A DNA stretch of 39,952 bases from an uncultured bacterium (lineage in GTDB: Bacteria > Verrucomicrobiota > Kiritimatiellia > RFP12 > UBA1067), in assembly GCA_902779865.1 (NCBI GenBank), contig CACZDG010000048.1, positions 1 to 39,952 of the forward strand, given 5' to 3'. The first letter of the stretch is position 1. Every line of letters begins with the position of its first letter. The notes under the pieces are model-generated. The model had not been told where the DNA came from, searched no databases, and saw nothing but the letters and a program-made list of their open reading frames with translations. A program made the translations under genes and the position numbers. Of the stretch, positions 15,752-23,813 are shown piece by piece.

Positions 15752-15864
15752 TTGCAAAAGGGTTCCCACCATATGCAGTAGCAGCGTTTGCGCCTTCTCC
15801 AAGGCATAGGAAAAACCTATATTGCGCACAATAATATTCCGATTACCCTATCATGGTCGAAATG

Positions 15865-15873
15865 TGAGATAAT
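15865..15873 (+). promoter_or_regulatory. Extended -10 promoter of the sulfhydrylase gene
   Basis: TGA-GATAAT followed by ATTCGCC, the same downstream context as at 23784. The ATG is 36 bases downstream after GAAAGGAACA. Confidence 0.55.
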
Positions 15874-15909
15874 ATTCGCCGTTGACACCACCAGAAAGGA
15901 ACAACGGCA

Positions 15910-17205
15910 ATGAGCAAAAAAACATACCATATCGAAACCCTGGCCGTGCACGCCGGACAGGACGTACACGGCGACCCCGCGACGAATGCGAGGGCGGTAC
16001 CCGTCTATCGCACGACGGCCTACAACTTCCGCGACTCCAAGCACGGGGCCGACCTCTTCGGCCTTCGGGAGCTCGGCAACATCTACGCCCGCCTGATGAA
16101 CCCCACGAACGACGTGCTCGCGAAGCGCATCGCGGCGCTCGAAGGTGGCGCGGCGGCGCAAACGCTCGCTTCGGGCACTGCGGCCATCTACTTCACGATC
16201 ACGAACATCGCCCGCGCGGGCGACGAAATCGTGGCGGCAAGCAATCTTTACGGCGGCACCTTCAGCCAGTTCGACGCCATTCTGCCGAATGTGGGCATCA
16301 AGGTGAACTTCACGCCGGTGAACGATTTAGAGGCTGTCGAGGCAGCGATTACGGAGAAGACTAGGCTTCTCTTCATCGAGGCTGTCGGCAACCCCGCCCT
16401 TGACATCGCTGACATCGAAGGCTACGCAGCCGTCGCTCACCGCCACGGCCTGCCGCTCGTCGTAGATGCCACGTTCACGCCGCCGCCGCTCCTCCGTGCG
16501 CTCGACCACGGAGCGGACCTCGTGATCCACTCGCTCTCGAAGTGGATTGGCGGACACGGCACCGGCATCGGCGGCGTCGTGGTGGAGAAGGGCGGCTTTG
16601 ACTGGACGAATCCGAAGTTCGCGCTCTACAACGAGCCGGATGCCGGATACCACGGCCTCCGCTTCGCGCACGATCTTCCCGAACCGCTGAAGCCCATTGC
16701 GTTTTCGATCCGCCTCTTGACGGTCGGCATCCGCAACCAGGGACCCACTCTCGCGCCCGACGCGGCGTGGATCTTCCTACAGGGCGTGGAGTCGCTTCCG
16801 CTCCGCATCGCGCGCCATAGCGAGAACGCGCTCGCGGTCGCTAAGCACCTCCAGAACCATCCGAAGGTGGCGTGGGTCAAGTATCCCTCGCTCACGCAGC
16901 CAGAGCTCGCGGCGAAGTACCTACCCAATGGCGCTGGCGGCGTTGTCGTGTTCGGCGTTAAGGGCGGCGCGGAGGAGGCCCGCAAGGTCACGGACGCGGC
17001 GAACGGTGAGATATTCTCGATCCTCGCCAATGTGGGCGATGCGAAGAGCCTCATCATCCATCCGGCTTCGACCACGCACTCGCAGCTATCCGACGAGGAT
17101 CTGCGCAAGGGCGGCGTTGCGCCGGAGCTGATCCGCCTCTCCATAGGCCTTGAGCACATCGACGACATCATCGACGCGCTCGACGAGGCGTTGGAGGTCA
17201 TCTGA
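15910..17205 (+). CDS. metY: O-acetyl-L-homoserine sulfhydrylase, PLP-dependent
   Basis: A cytosolic enzyme of the Cys/Met-metabolism PLP family that makes homocysteine from O-acetylhomoserine and sulfide. The length of 431 residues is normal. The N-terminus ETLAVHAGQD, the segment YARLMNPTND, the cofactor-binding ASGTAAIYFTI and the PLP lysine in SLSKWIGGHGTGIGG (near residue 210) are all present. The C-terminal SLIIHPASTTHSQL is typical of the MetY/MetB group. The HGTGIGG and NPAL features favour the sulfhydrylase over cystathionine gamma-synthase. A strong terminator follows. The gene lies near cysK, so the region handles sulfide assimilation. Confidence 0.92.
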   Translation: MSKKTYHIETLAVHAGQDVHGDPATNARAVPVYRTTAYNFRDSKHGADLFGLRELGNIYARLMNPTNDVLAKRIAALEGGAAAQTLASGTAAIYFTITNIARAGDEIVAASNLYGGTFSQFDAILPNVGIKVNFTPVNDLEAVEAAITEKTRLLFIEAVGNPALDIADIEGYAAVAHRHGLPLVVDATFTPPPLLRALDHGADLVIHSLSKWIGGHGTGIGGVVVEKGGFDWTNPKFALYNEPDAGYHGLRFAHDLPEPLKPIAFSIRLLTVGIRNQGPTLAPDAAWIFLQGVESLPLRIARHSENALAVAKHLQNHPKVAWVKYPSLTQPELAAKYLPNGAGGVVVFGVKGGAEEARKVTDAANGEIFSILANVGDAKSLIIHPASTTHSQLSDEDLRKGGVAPELIRLSIGLEHIDDIIDALDEALEVI

Positions 17206-17210
17206 CCCTT

Positions 17211-17245
17211 TGCCCCCGTCTCCATCCCCCCCTGAGACGGGGGCA
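17211..17245 (+). terminator. Terminator after metY
   Basis: Perfect 12-bp stem TGCCCCCGTCTC / GAGACGGGGGCA, 11-base loop, followed by TTTAC. It separates metY from the next gene, or attenuates transcription into it, since no promoter is obvious in the 57 bases before that gene. Confidence 0.85.
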
Positions 17246-17302
17246 TTTACTAACCACACAAAAAACAACCGCCGCAAAGTCGGCAAAAAAGGAGAAAAGA
17301 AG

Positions 17303-18238
17303 ATGAACAGCAAAAACAACAGCAAAATCGTCCGCACCGTAATCTCATTTACGGCTGGAGCGTGCATAAGTACCGCCGCATACGCAGGAGTGCCGCTCAA
17401 CAATCTGCAAGGCACGGGAGGCATCGCCTTCAACCCGTTGGCGTACACGGCAGGGCTGCCATGGGACGACGACGGAGGAGGCGACTCCACGAACGCCGTG
17501 GAGAAGACCGATTCGGCGCTGAACGGCATAGTGTCGCGTCCGCAGATCGGAACGTGGTACGTGAACCTCAACGACGCCGGCATCAACTGGTGGGCAGCAT
17601 CCGCCGCGCTGTCGTTTGCGAATCGTGTTGAGTTGTCGGCGGGCTATGGGTTCATAAACGCGCACAAGTACGGCGACAAGTCGATCAACACCTACAACGT
17701 GGGCGCGAAGGTCAAGTTCCTCGATGAGAACGCCTTCGACACCGTGTGGGTGCCGGCGCTCGCCGTGGGCGGCGTGTGGAAGTACACGGACTCCCGCACG
17801 GTTGACGCGTTCCGTCTGGACGACAACGGCTTCGACGCGTACGTCGTAGCCTCGAAGCTGGTCACGCAGACGCCCGTGCCGGTGCTGCTCTCGGCAGGCT
17901 TGTTGCTCTCCGACGAAGTGGTGAACGGCGTCGTGGGCCACAACGACTACGACGTGGTCGCGTTCGGCAACATCGACATCCTGCCCGCCGAGAACATCGC
18001 GATCGGCCTTGAGTACAAGCAGGGCGTGGACGCTGGCGACACCCGTGCCACCGGCGGACACTCAATCCGCAACCACGACTACTGGGACGCGCACGTCGCG
18101 TGGTTCATCACGAAGAAGCTCACGTTCGTGGCGGCGTTCGCGGAAACCGGCGACAAGGACAAGTTCTACAGGAAGGGGAGCGTCAAGAACCTCGGCGTAG
18201 GCGCCGGCGCGGTGTTCTCTCTCCAGTACCAATTCTAA
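17303..18238 (+). CDS. DUF3034 family outer-membrane protein
   Basis: A 311-residue exported protein. A signal peptide (residues 1-~28, ending AAYA) is followed by the DUF3034 hallmark GVPLNNLQGTGGIAFNPLAY. Alternating hydrophobic strands with aromatic ends follow (ELSAGYGFINAH, LTFVAAFAETGDKD), and the protein ends in Phe (FSLQYQF), all signs of an outer-membrane beta-barrel. The family has no settled function. Its position between metY and cysK suggests a link to uptake of a sulfur compound, but this is inference. The start at 17303 is fixed by the signal peptide and AAAAGGAG; the same frame is open further upstream into metY. Confidence 0.85.
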   Translation: MNSKNNSKIVRTVISFTAGACISTAAYAGVPLNNLQGTGGIAFNPLAYTAGLPWDDDGGGDSTNAVEKTDSALNGIVSRPQIGTWYVNLNDAGINWWAASAALSFANRVELSAGYGFINAHKYGDKSINTYNVGAKVKFLDENAFDTVWVPALAVGGVWKYTDSRTVDAFRLDDNGFDAYVVASKLVTQTPVPVLLSAGLLLSDEVVNGVVGHNDYDVVAFGNIDILPAENIAIGLEYKQGVDAGDTRATGGHSIRNHDYWDAHVAWFITKKLTFVAAFAETGDKDKFYRKGSVKNLGVGAGAVFSLQYQF

Positions 18239-18249
18239 CCAAAAAAGAG

Positions 18250-18255
18250 TATAAT
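18250..18255 (+). promoter_or_regulatory. -10 box of cysK
   Basis: TATAAT 26 bases before the ATG, 11 bases after the DUF3034 stop. It lacks the TGN extension (GAG instead) and a clear -35. GAAAGGAAC is the ribosome site. Confidence 0.5.
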
Positions 18256-18281
18256 AACAACCAACCGAAAGGAACAGGCAA

Positions 18282-19205
18282 ATGAGCAAGACAGCAAAGA
18301 ACATTCTTGAGAAGGTCGGCGGCACCCCGCTCGTCGAGATCTCGAACAAGTTGAACAAGGGCGGCGCGAAGGTGCTCGCGAAGGTCGAGTTCTTCAACCC
18401 CGGCGGCAGCGTCAAGGACCGCATCGCGCTCGCGATGGTCGAGGCGGCGGAGAAGGACGGCGTCCTCAAGCCCGGTGCGACTATCATCGAGCCGACGAGC
18501 GGCAACACGGGCGTGGGCCTCGCGCTAGTGAGCGCGGTGAAGGGGTACCACCTCATCCTCACCATGCCCGAGACGATGAGCATCGAGCGCCGCAAGCTCG
18601 CGGCCGCATACGGCGCGGAGATCGTCCTCACGCCCGGCTCCGCCGGCATGAAGGGCGCGATCGCCAAGGCGAACGAGCTCAGGGACGCGACGCCCGGCGC
18701 GGTGATCCTCCAGCAGTTCGAGAACCCGGCCAATCCCGACTTCCACTATCGCACCACCGGCCCGGAGGTGTGGGACGGCACGGACGGCGAGGTGGCGGCG
18801 TTCGTGGCGGGCGTCGGTACCGGCGGTACGATCACCGGCACGGGCAAGTATTTGAAGGAGAAGAACCCCGAAGTGAAGCTCTTCGCGGTGGAACCCGATA
18901 CTTCGCCCGTCCTCTCCGGAGGTCAGCCCGGTCCCCACAAGATCCAGGGCATCGGCGCGGGGTTCGTCCCGAAGGTGCTGGACACCTCGCTCCTCACCGA
19001 GGTGATCAAGGCGTCGGCTGACAACGCGGGCGCGACGGCGCGCGCGGCGGCCGCGAACGAAGGCCTGCTCGTGGGCATCTCGTCCGGTGCGGCCCTCTGG
19101 GCGGCGCTCGAGCTCTCGAAGCGTCCCGAGTTCGCAGGCAAGACGATAGTCGCGCTCCTCCCGGACACTGGCGAACGCTACCTTTCGACCTGGCTCTTCG
19201 AATAG
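18282..19205 (+). CDS. cysK: Cysteine synthase A (O-acetylserine sulfhydrylase)
   Basis: A cytosolic PLP enzyme that makes cysteine from O-acetylserine and sulfide. The length of 307 residues is standard. The PLP lysine lies in GGSVKDRIALAMVEAA (near residue 45). The substrate loop EPTSGNTGVGLA, the phosphate-binding GTGGTITGTGKYLK and the late GISSGAALWAAL are all intact, as is the closing DTGERYLSTWLFE. No regulatory CBS domain is attached. With metY it covers both routes of sulfide fixation. Confidence 0.95.
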   Translation: MSKTAKNILEKVGGTPLVEISNKLNKGGAKVLAKVEFFNPGGSVKDRIALAMVEAAEKDGVLKPGATIIEPTSGNTGVGLALVSAVKGYHLILTMPETMSIERRKLAAAYGAEIVLTPGSAGMKGAIAKANELRDATPGAVILQQFENPANPDFHYRTTGPEVWDGTDGEVAAFVAGVGTGGTITGTGKYLKEKNPEVKLFAVEPDTSPVLSGGQPGPHKIQGIGAGFVPKVLDTSLLTEVIKASADNAGATARAAAANEGLLVGISSGAALWAALELSKRPEFAGKTIVALLPDTGERYLSTWLFE

Positions 19206-19240
19206 CAGCTGCCATAGCAGACGCTGAAACGCTCTGCACG

Positions 19241-19283
19241 ACAAGTCACCGCGCAATCCTCTGGATCATGTGCGGTGACTTGT
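19241..19283 (+). terminator. Hairpin between cysK and murF
   Basis: Arms ACAAGTCACCGC and GCGGTGACTTGT (12 bp, perfect) around a loop of ~19 bases. There is no T-run, so it is either a terminator or a protein-binding dyad. Confidence 0.6.
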
Positions 19284-19328
19284 TGCACTCCAAGACCGTT
19301 GCGGCGTCTTTATGTCGCAGGGGAAATG

Positions 19329-19337
19329 TGCTATACT
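19329..19337 (+). promoter_or_regulatory. Extended -10 promoter giving a leaderless murF mRNA
   Basis: TGC-TATACT ends 6 bases before the ATG at 19344, so transcription should start at the A of that codon. No ribosome site is present. Confidence 0.65.
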
Positions 19338-19343
19338 ATGCCC

Positions 19344-20525
19344 ATGTCTTTAGGAGAATTTAGAGGTGCAACGCTCGATTCGCGCAAGGTGAAGCCGGGC
19401 ATGTTGTTTGTCGCGGTGAAGGGCGAGCGCGTGGACGGGCACGACTTCATCCAGCAGGCGCTCGCCGTCGGTGCGGCGGGGATCATCGACGGGCGCGAGG
19501 AACTCACGCGCGTGGCGTCCGAATACCGCCGCTCTCTGAAGGCGAAGGTGATAGGCGTAACCGGCAGCGCGGGCAAGACGACGACGAAAGAACTGATTGC
19601 GGCGTTCCTTCGCGCGGGCGGTTTCCGCGTACACGCCACGGAAGGCAACTTCAACAACGACCTCGGTCTGCCGCTCACGATCCTCAACTGTCCGAAGGAC
19701 GCGGAGATTCTGGTCCTTGAAATGGGCACGAACCATCCGGGCGAGATTGCGCATCTCGTGGACGTCGCTGCGCCGGACGCCGGAGTGATTTCGTCCATCG
19801 GCACCGCCCACATAGAGTTTTTCAAGACACAGGACGGCATTGCGGACGAGAAGGGCACGCTGTTTGCGCGACTGCCGCCGGATGGTTTCGCCGTGGTGGG
19901 CGTGAACAACGACCGTTACGAGCGCCTTCGTGCGATGAGCGCGGCGCGTGTCGTTTCCGTGGATCCATCCGACGCCGCCGGTGCGCAGATTGCCAAGGCG
20001 CTCGCACAGCGTCTTCCCGGCGAGCACAACGTCTCCAACGCACGTCTCGCCGTCGCGTGCGCGGGCGAGTTCGGCGTACCGCTTGAACGCTGCATTGCGG
20101 CGCTGGAGGACTTCGCATTGCCAGGGGACCGCTGGCGCGTGGAGGAACGCGGCGGAGTCACTTACGTGAACGACTGCTACAACGCGAACCCCACGTCGAT
20201 GGAAGTGGCGCTGGAGACGTTTGCCGCGATGCCGTGTAAGGGACGGCGCGTGGCCGTGCTTGGCGACATGTTCGAACTTGGAACGCGGAGTGAAGAGTTC
20301 CACGAGCGCGTACTTTCCCGTGCGGCGTCGCTGCCGATAGACGTGGTGATGCCTGTGGGTGAGGCGATGACGGCTGCCGCTGCGCGGATTCGCGCCGCCT
20401 CATTTACTGCGCCGTGTGCGGACGCCGCTGCAGCACACGCCGCGCTTGAAGGGATTTTGCGGTCAGGCGACGCCGTGTTGCTCAAGGCGTCCCACGGAAT
20501 GCATCTTGGAAAGGATTTTAAATGA
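19344..20525 (+). CDS. murF: UDP-N-acetylmuramoyl-tripeptide--D-alanyl-D-alanine ligase
   Basis: An ATP-dependent cytosolic ligase that adds D-Ala-D-Ala to the peptidoglycan precursor. The N-terminal [25 protein letters not shown] is the MurE/F substrate domain. The P-loop [13 protein letters not shown] is at residues ~71-83. [17 protein letters not shown] and the C-terminal [18 protein letters not shown] follow, the latter diagnostic for MurF. At 393 residues it is short: about 15-20 N-terminal residues usual in MurF are absent, consistent with the promoter-fixed start at 19344 (19338 is the alternative). The stop overlaps the icd start by ATGA. Confidence 0.9.
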   Translation: MSLGEFRGATLDSRKVKPGMLFVAVKGERVDGHDFIQQALAVGAAGIIDGREELTRVASEYRRSLKAKVIGVTGSAGKTTTKELIAAFLRAGGFRVHATEGNFNNDLGLPLTILNCPKDAEILVLEMGTNHPGEIAHLVDVAAPDAGVISSIGTAHIEFFKTQDGIADEKGTLFARLPPDGFAVVGVNNDRYERLRAMSAARVVSVDPSDAAGAQIAKALAQRLPGEHNVSNARLAVACAGEFGVPLERCIAALEDFALPGDRWRVEERGGVTYVNDCYNANPTSMEVALETFAAMPCKGRRVAVLGDMFELGTRSEEFHERVLSRAASLPIDVVMPVGEAMTAAAARIRAASFTAPCADAAAAHAALEGILRSGDAVLLKASHGMHLGKDFK

Positions 20526-21754
20526 AACCAGCGAAGATTACAATGCAGGACGGGCGCCTTGTCGTGCCCGAAAACCCCATCATCCCGTTTATCGAGGGCG
20601 ATGGAACAGGACCCGACATCACGCGCGCGGCGATGACCGTGTGGAACGCAGCCGTGAAGTCCGCTTACGGCGACACGCGCAAGATCGAATGGAAGGAAGT
20701 GTACGCGGGCGAGAAGGCGAACAAGGTGTTCGGTCCCAATACATGGCTTCCGCAGGAGACGCTCGACGCCTGCCGCGAGTACCTCGTCTCGATCAAGGGT
20801 CCGCTCACCACGCCCGTCGGCGGCGGTATCCGCTCAATCAACGTGGCGATGCGCCAGCAGCTCGACCTCTACGTGTGCCTGCGCCCCGTCAGGTGGTTCA
20901 AGGGCGTGCCCTCTCCCGTAAAGCACCCGGAACTCACCGACATGGTGATCTTCCGCGAGAACACCGAGGACATCTACGCCGGCATCGAGTGGATGAACGG
21001 CACGCCAGAGGTGCAGAAGGTGAAGAAGTTCCTGATCGAAGAAATGGGCGTGAAGAAAATCCGTTTCCCGGATACGGCTTCAATCGGCATCAAGCCCGTC
21101 TCCGTGGAGGGCACGGAACGTCTCGTAAAGGCGGCGCTCGACTATGCCATCGCCAACGACCGCAAGTCGGTGACGCTTGTCCACAAGGGCAACATCCAAA
21201 AGTTCACCGAGGGTGCGTTCCGCGACTGGGGTTATGCCCTAGCAAAGCGCGAGTACGGCGCGAAGACGATCGACAATGGACCGTGGTGCGAGTTCAAGAA
21301 CCCGAAGACCGGCCGTACGATTACGGTGAAGGACTGCATCTGCGATGCGTTCCTCCAGCAGATACTCACGCGCCCGGCGGAGTACGACGTAATCGCCACG
21401 CTCAACCTCAACGGCGACTACGTCTCCGACGCGCTCGCCGCGACGGTGGGCGGCATCGGCATCGCGCCAGGCGCGAACATCAACTACCAGACGGGCGTCG
21501 CCGTATTCGAGGCCACGCACGGGACCGCGCCGAAGTACGCGAACCTCGACAAGGTGAACCCCGGCTCACTAATCCTCTCTGGCGAGATGATGCTGCGCTA
21601 CATGGGCTGGACCGAGGCCGCCGACAAGATCATCGCCGCGATGGACAAGGTAATCGCCGCAAAAACGGTGACCTACGACTTCGCCCGCCAGATGGAAGGG
21701 GCAACGGAAATCTCCTGCTCCGCCTTCGGCAACGCCCTCGCCGCCGCGATGTGA
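20522..21754 (+). CDS. icd: NADP-dependent isocitrate dehydrogenase
   Basis: The TCA-cycle enzyme converting isocitrate to 2-oxoglutarate with NADP. The 410 residues include [13 protein letters not shown], the substrate motif SINVAMRQ with the preceding [10 protein letters not shown], the [11 protein letters not shown] loop and the C-terminal [11 protein letters not shown] cofactor segment. This is the dimeric bacterial form. Translation is coupled to murF by a 4-base overlap. Immediately downstream is a RhuM remnant, so icd marks the left edge of the plastic island. Confidence 0.93.
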   Translation: MKPAKITMQDGRLVVPENPIIPFIEGDGTGPDITRAAMTVWNAAVKSAYGDTRKIEWKEVYAGEKANKVFGPNTWLPQETLDACREYLVSIKGPLTTPVGGGIRSINVAMRQQLDLYVCLRPVRWFKGVPSPVKHPELTDMVIFRENTEDIYAGIEWMNGTPEVQKVKKFLIEEMGVKKIRFPDTASIGIKPVSVEGTERLVKAALDYAIANDRKSVTLVHKGNIQKFTEGAFRDWGYALAKREYGAKTIDNGPWCEFKNPKTGRTITVKDCICDAFLQQILTRPAEYDVIATLNLNGDYVSDALAATVGGIGIAPGANINYQTGVAVFEATHGTAPKYANLDKVNPGSLILSGEMMLRYMGWTEAADKIIAAMDKVIAAKTVTYDFARQMEGATEISCSAFGNALAAAM

Positions 21755-21769
21755 AACGAATCGGTTGCT

Positions 21770-21943
21770 AACTGGACCGGCGCGTCGCTCAAGGACGCTG
21801 GTCGTCTGACTTTCGCTGCGGCGAAGATGGGGGCGGAGATTATTCACGGCCTGTTTGATTCAATCCGCAAGGCGACATCGGAACGGCGTGAATACGGTAA
21901 AGGCAAGAAGACGCAAAATTTGCGACAACTGCGATGCAAGTAA
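21770..21943 (+). pseudogene. 3' remnant of a RhuM-family gene (copy 0)
   Basis: A frame without a start encodes WTGASLKDAGRLTFAAAKMG and continues through DSIRKATSERREYGKGKK. It is nearly the same as the C-terminus of copy 1 (about 22757-22905). It then ends in TQNLRQLRCK-stop. That last part comes from CAAAATTTGCGACAACTGC, the same DNA found in the variable segment of copy 3. So only the last ~50 codons of a fourth array member remain, with a foreign tail. Confidence 0.8.
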
Positions 21944-21955
21944 AGGAGAAGGATT

Positions 21956-21964
21956 TGGTATAAT
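21956..21964 (+). promoter_or_regulatory. Extended -10 promoter of RhuM copy 1
   Basis: TGG-TATAAT. Six bases later, ATGAAAGGCAACGCCGAATGA forms a six-codon frame (21971-21991) whose TGA overlaps the RhuM ATG at 21988. The AAAGG within it also works as a ribosome site. Confidence 0.6.
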
Positions 21965-21987
21965 ATGCGCATGAAAGGCAACGCCGA

Positions 21988-22937
21988 ATGACCGCGAACG
22001 AAAACCAGATTGTTGTCTATCAGCCGAACGAGACCGTTCGGCTGGACGTACGTCTTGAAAACGAGACCGTGTGGCTGACTCAGGAGCAGATTGCCAATCT
22101 CTTCGGCACAAAGAGACCGGCGATCACAAAGCACCTCGCTAATATCTACAAGAGCGGCGAATTGGAGGCACATGTTCCATTTTGGAACACATGGGTAACG
22201 ACGGCAAGCAGTCATACCGTACCATGTTCTATAACCTGGACGCCATTCTGTCTGTCGGATATCGCGTCAACAGCCGCAATGCAACATTGTTCCGTCGCTG
22301 GGCCACACAGGTCCTGAAGACTTATCTTCTCAAGGGTTACGCAGTCAATGCTCGACTGTCTCAGCTTGAAGATAGAGTTGACCGGCGGCTGGCGAAGCAT
22401 GATGACCGCATCGCCACCCTTGAACAGAAGGTCGATTTTTTCGTGCAGACCAAGGAGCCGCCGTTGCAGAGCATCTTCTACCAGAACCACTTCTGGGACG
22501 CGAAGTCGCTGTTGATCAAGTTCATCCGGCGGGCGAAGAAGGAGTTGATCGTAATCGATGCCTATCCCGGCATGGCGACATTGGACATGCTTGCGAAGCG
22601 CGGGCGCGGCGTGAAGATCGAGCTGGTGACGCATTCCAACGGCGAGCTGGAGGAATCGGACTTCGAGGCGTTCGGGAAACAATGCGGCAAGTTCACAAAG
22701 ACCATCTGCGGAGTCTGCCATGACCGCTTTATCGTCGTCGATCAGAAGGAAATCTTCTGGACTGGTGCGTCGCTCAAGGATGCGGGTCGCCTGACTTTCG
22801 CCGCGGCGAAGATGGGGGCGGAGGTCATCCCTGGTCTGCTTGATTCAATCCGCAAGGCGACGTCTGAACGACGGGAGTACGGCAAAGGCAAGAAAGTGGC
22901 GTTTGTGGTGGGATCGAAAGCGAGAGGTTTGATATAA
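21988..22937 (+). pseudogene. RhuM-family protein, copy 1 (frameshifted)
   Basis: One gene split over two frames. 21988-~22165 encodes IVVYQPNETVRLDVRLENET, then VWLTQEQIANLFGTKRPAITKHL, the helix-turn-helix start of RhuM proteins. From ~22170 the match continues one frame over (TCSILEHMGNDGKQSY ... NLDAILSVGYRVNSRNATLFRRWA). After a coiled LEDRVDRRLAKHDDRIATLEQ comes a C-terminal domain with HDRFIVVDQKEIFWTGASLK, similar to phospholipase-D-like folds. The shift lies just before a palindrome TGTTCC-ATTTT-GGAACA (22173-22189). An internal ATG at 22182 could express the distal 251 residues. The function of the family is unsettled (named after a Salmonella pathogenicity-island gene). Confidence 0.75.
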
Positions 22938-22938
22938 T
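22930..22938 (+). promoter_or_regulatory. Extended -10 promoter of RhuM copy 2
   Basis: TGA-TATAAT inside the last codons of copy 1. As in copy 1, six bases later a short frame (ATG at 22945, TGA at 22963-22965) overlaps the RhuM ATG at 22962. Confidence 0.55.
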
Positions 22939-22961
22939 ATGCGCATGAGAGGCATCGACAA

Positions 22962-23708
22962 ATGACAACTAGCGAAAACCAGATTGTTGTCTATCAGCCG
23001 AACGAAACCGTCCGGCTGGACGTGCGTCTTGAAAACGAGACGGTGTGGCTTCGCCAGAGACGCAACAGTTTCCAAAATGGAAACAGTTCAAACGGAGGGT
23101 GGCCGTTCAGTTGTTCGTACACAGGAGTTCTTCAATCTGGATGTCATTATTGCAGTCGGCTACAGGGTGAATTCACAACGTGCGACGCAGTTCCGTATTT
23201 GGGCGACGAAGGTACTCAAGGAATACCTCCTTTGCGGATATTCGGTCAATGCTAGACTAAACCAGCTGGAAGATACAATGCACCGTAACCTCGCGCGGCA
23301 CGACCAACGTATCGCCACTCTTGAACAGAAGGTCGATTTCTTCGTGCAGACGCAGACACCTCCTTTGCAGGGTGTGTTCTACGACGGGCAGTTGTGGGAT
23401 GCGCGGGCGTTGGTGCTGAAGCTGATTCAGGGCGCCAAGCGGTCGTTGATTCTGATCGACAACTGGGCGATGAATGAATGTTGCCATTGTGAAAATGTTG
23501 CCAGTCATCAATTCCAATTTCCAATGAAGGAGGCGGCATGAAGGAGATTGCGACCATCAGCATTGGAATTGGCAACATTGAAATTGGCAATACTTCCATA
23601 TTGGCAACATTCAACAAAGACCTTGGCCGCAAGTGCTTCGGCTTTACCAAGATGGATGCGGGCGCAATTCGTGGAATTAAGAAATTGGCGTTTCGTCCTG
23701 CCCCGTAG
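22962..23708 (+). pseudogene. RhuM-family protein, copy 2 (HTH deleted, frameshifted, element insertion)
   Basis: The 5' end is nearly identical to copies 1 and 3 (YQPNETVRLDVRLENETVWL). The HTH is missing: the DNA jumps at ~23050 to a different frame encoding RDATVSKMETVQTEGGRSV, then EFFNLDVIIAVGYRVNS. The match runs to IDNWA (23473), where ~190 bp of the gene are replaced by a palindromic element (23476-23611). After it the C-terminus resumes (KDLGRKCFGFTKMDAGAIRG). The element brings AAGGAGG plus an ATG (23538), which opens a 56-codon frame through the tail to 23708. The gene is certainly non-functional as a full RhuM protein. Confidence 0.8.
23476..23611. repeat. Palindromic element, copy A (in RhuM copy 2)
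   Basis: The ~50-bp arms are imperfect inverted repeats: the left starts GAATGTTGCCATTG, the right ends ATTGGCAACATTC. The interior is built from GTTGCCA / TGGCAA(C/T) and ATTGGAATTGG units. A related element lies in frame in the mod gene (28124-28216). It sits exactly where the intact relative (copy 3) has coding sequence. Confidence 0.8.
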
Positions 23709-23780
23709 AACGAGCTGCCCGTCCGGGAGGGCCGCGCTCCGTCGCGGCCACTGAATCGCCGCCACAACTCCTCTGATTTA

Positions 23781-23789
23781 TGGTATAAT
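23781..23789 (+). promoter_or_regulatory. Extended -10 promoter of RhuM copy 3
   Basis: TGG-TATAAT followed by ATTCGC. The short upstream frame of copies 1 and 2 is lost here: its ATG position reads ACG (23796). Confidence 0.55.
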
Positions 23790-23813
23790 ATTCGCACGAA
23801 AAGCAAAGCCGAT

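Noticed and set aside
15752-15909. SAM or other sulfur riboswitch before metY
   Set aside because: No conserved riboswitch core is visible; only a small tRNA-trailing hairpin and a promoter.
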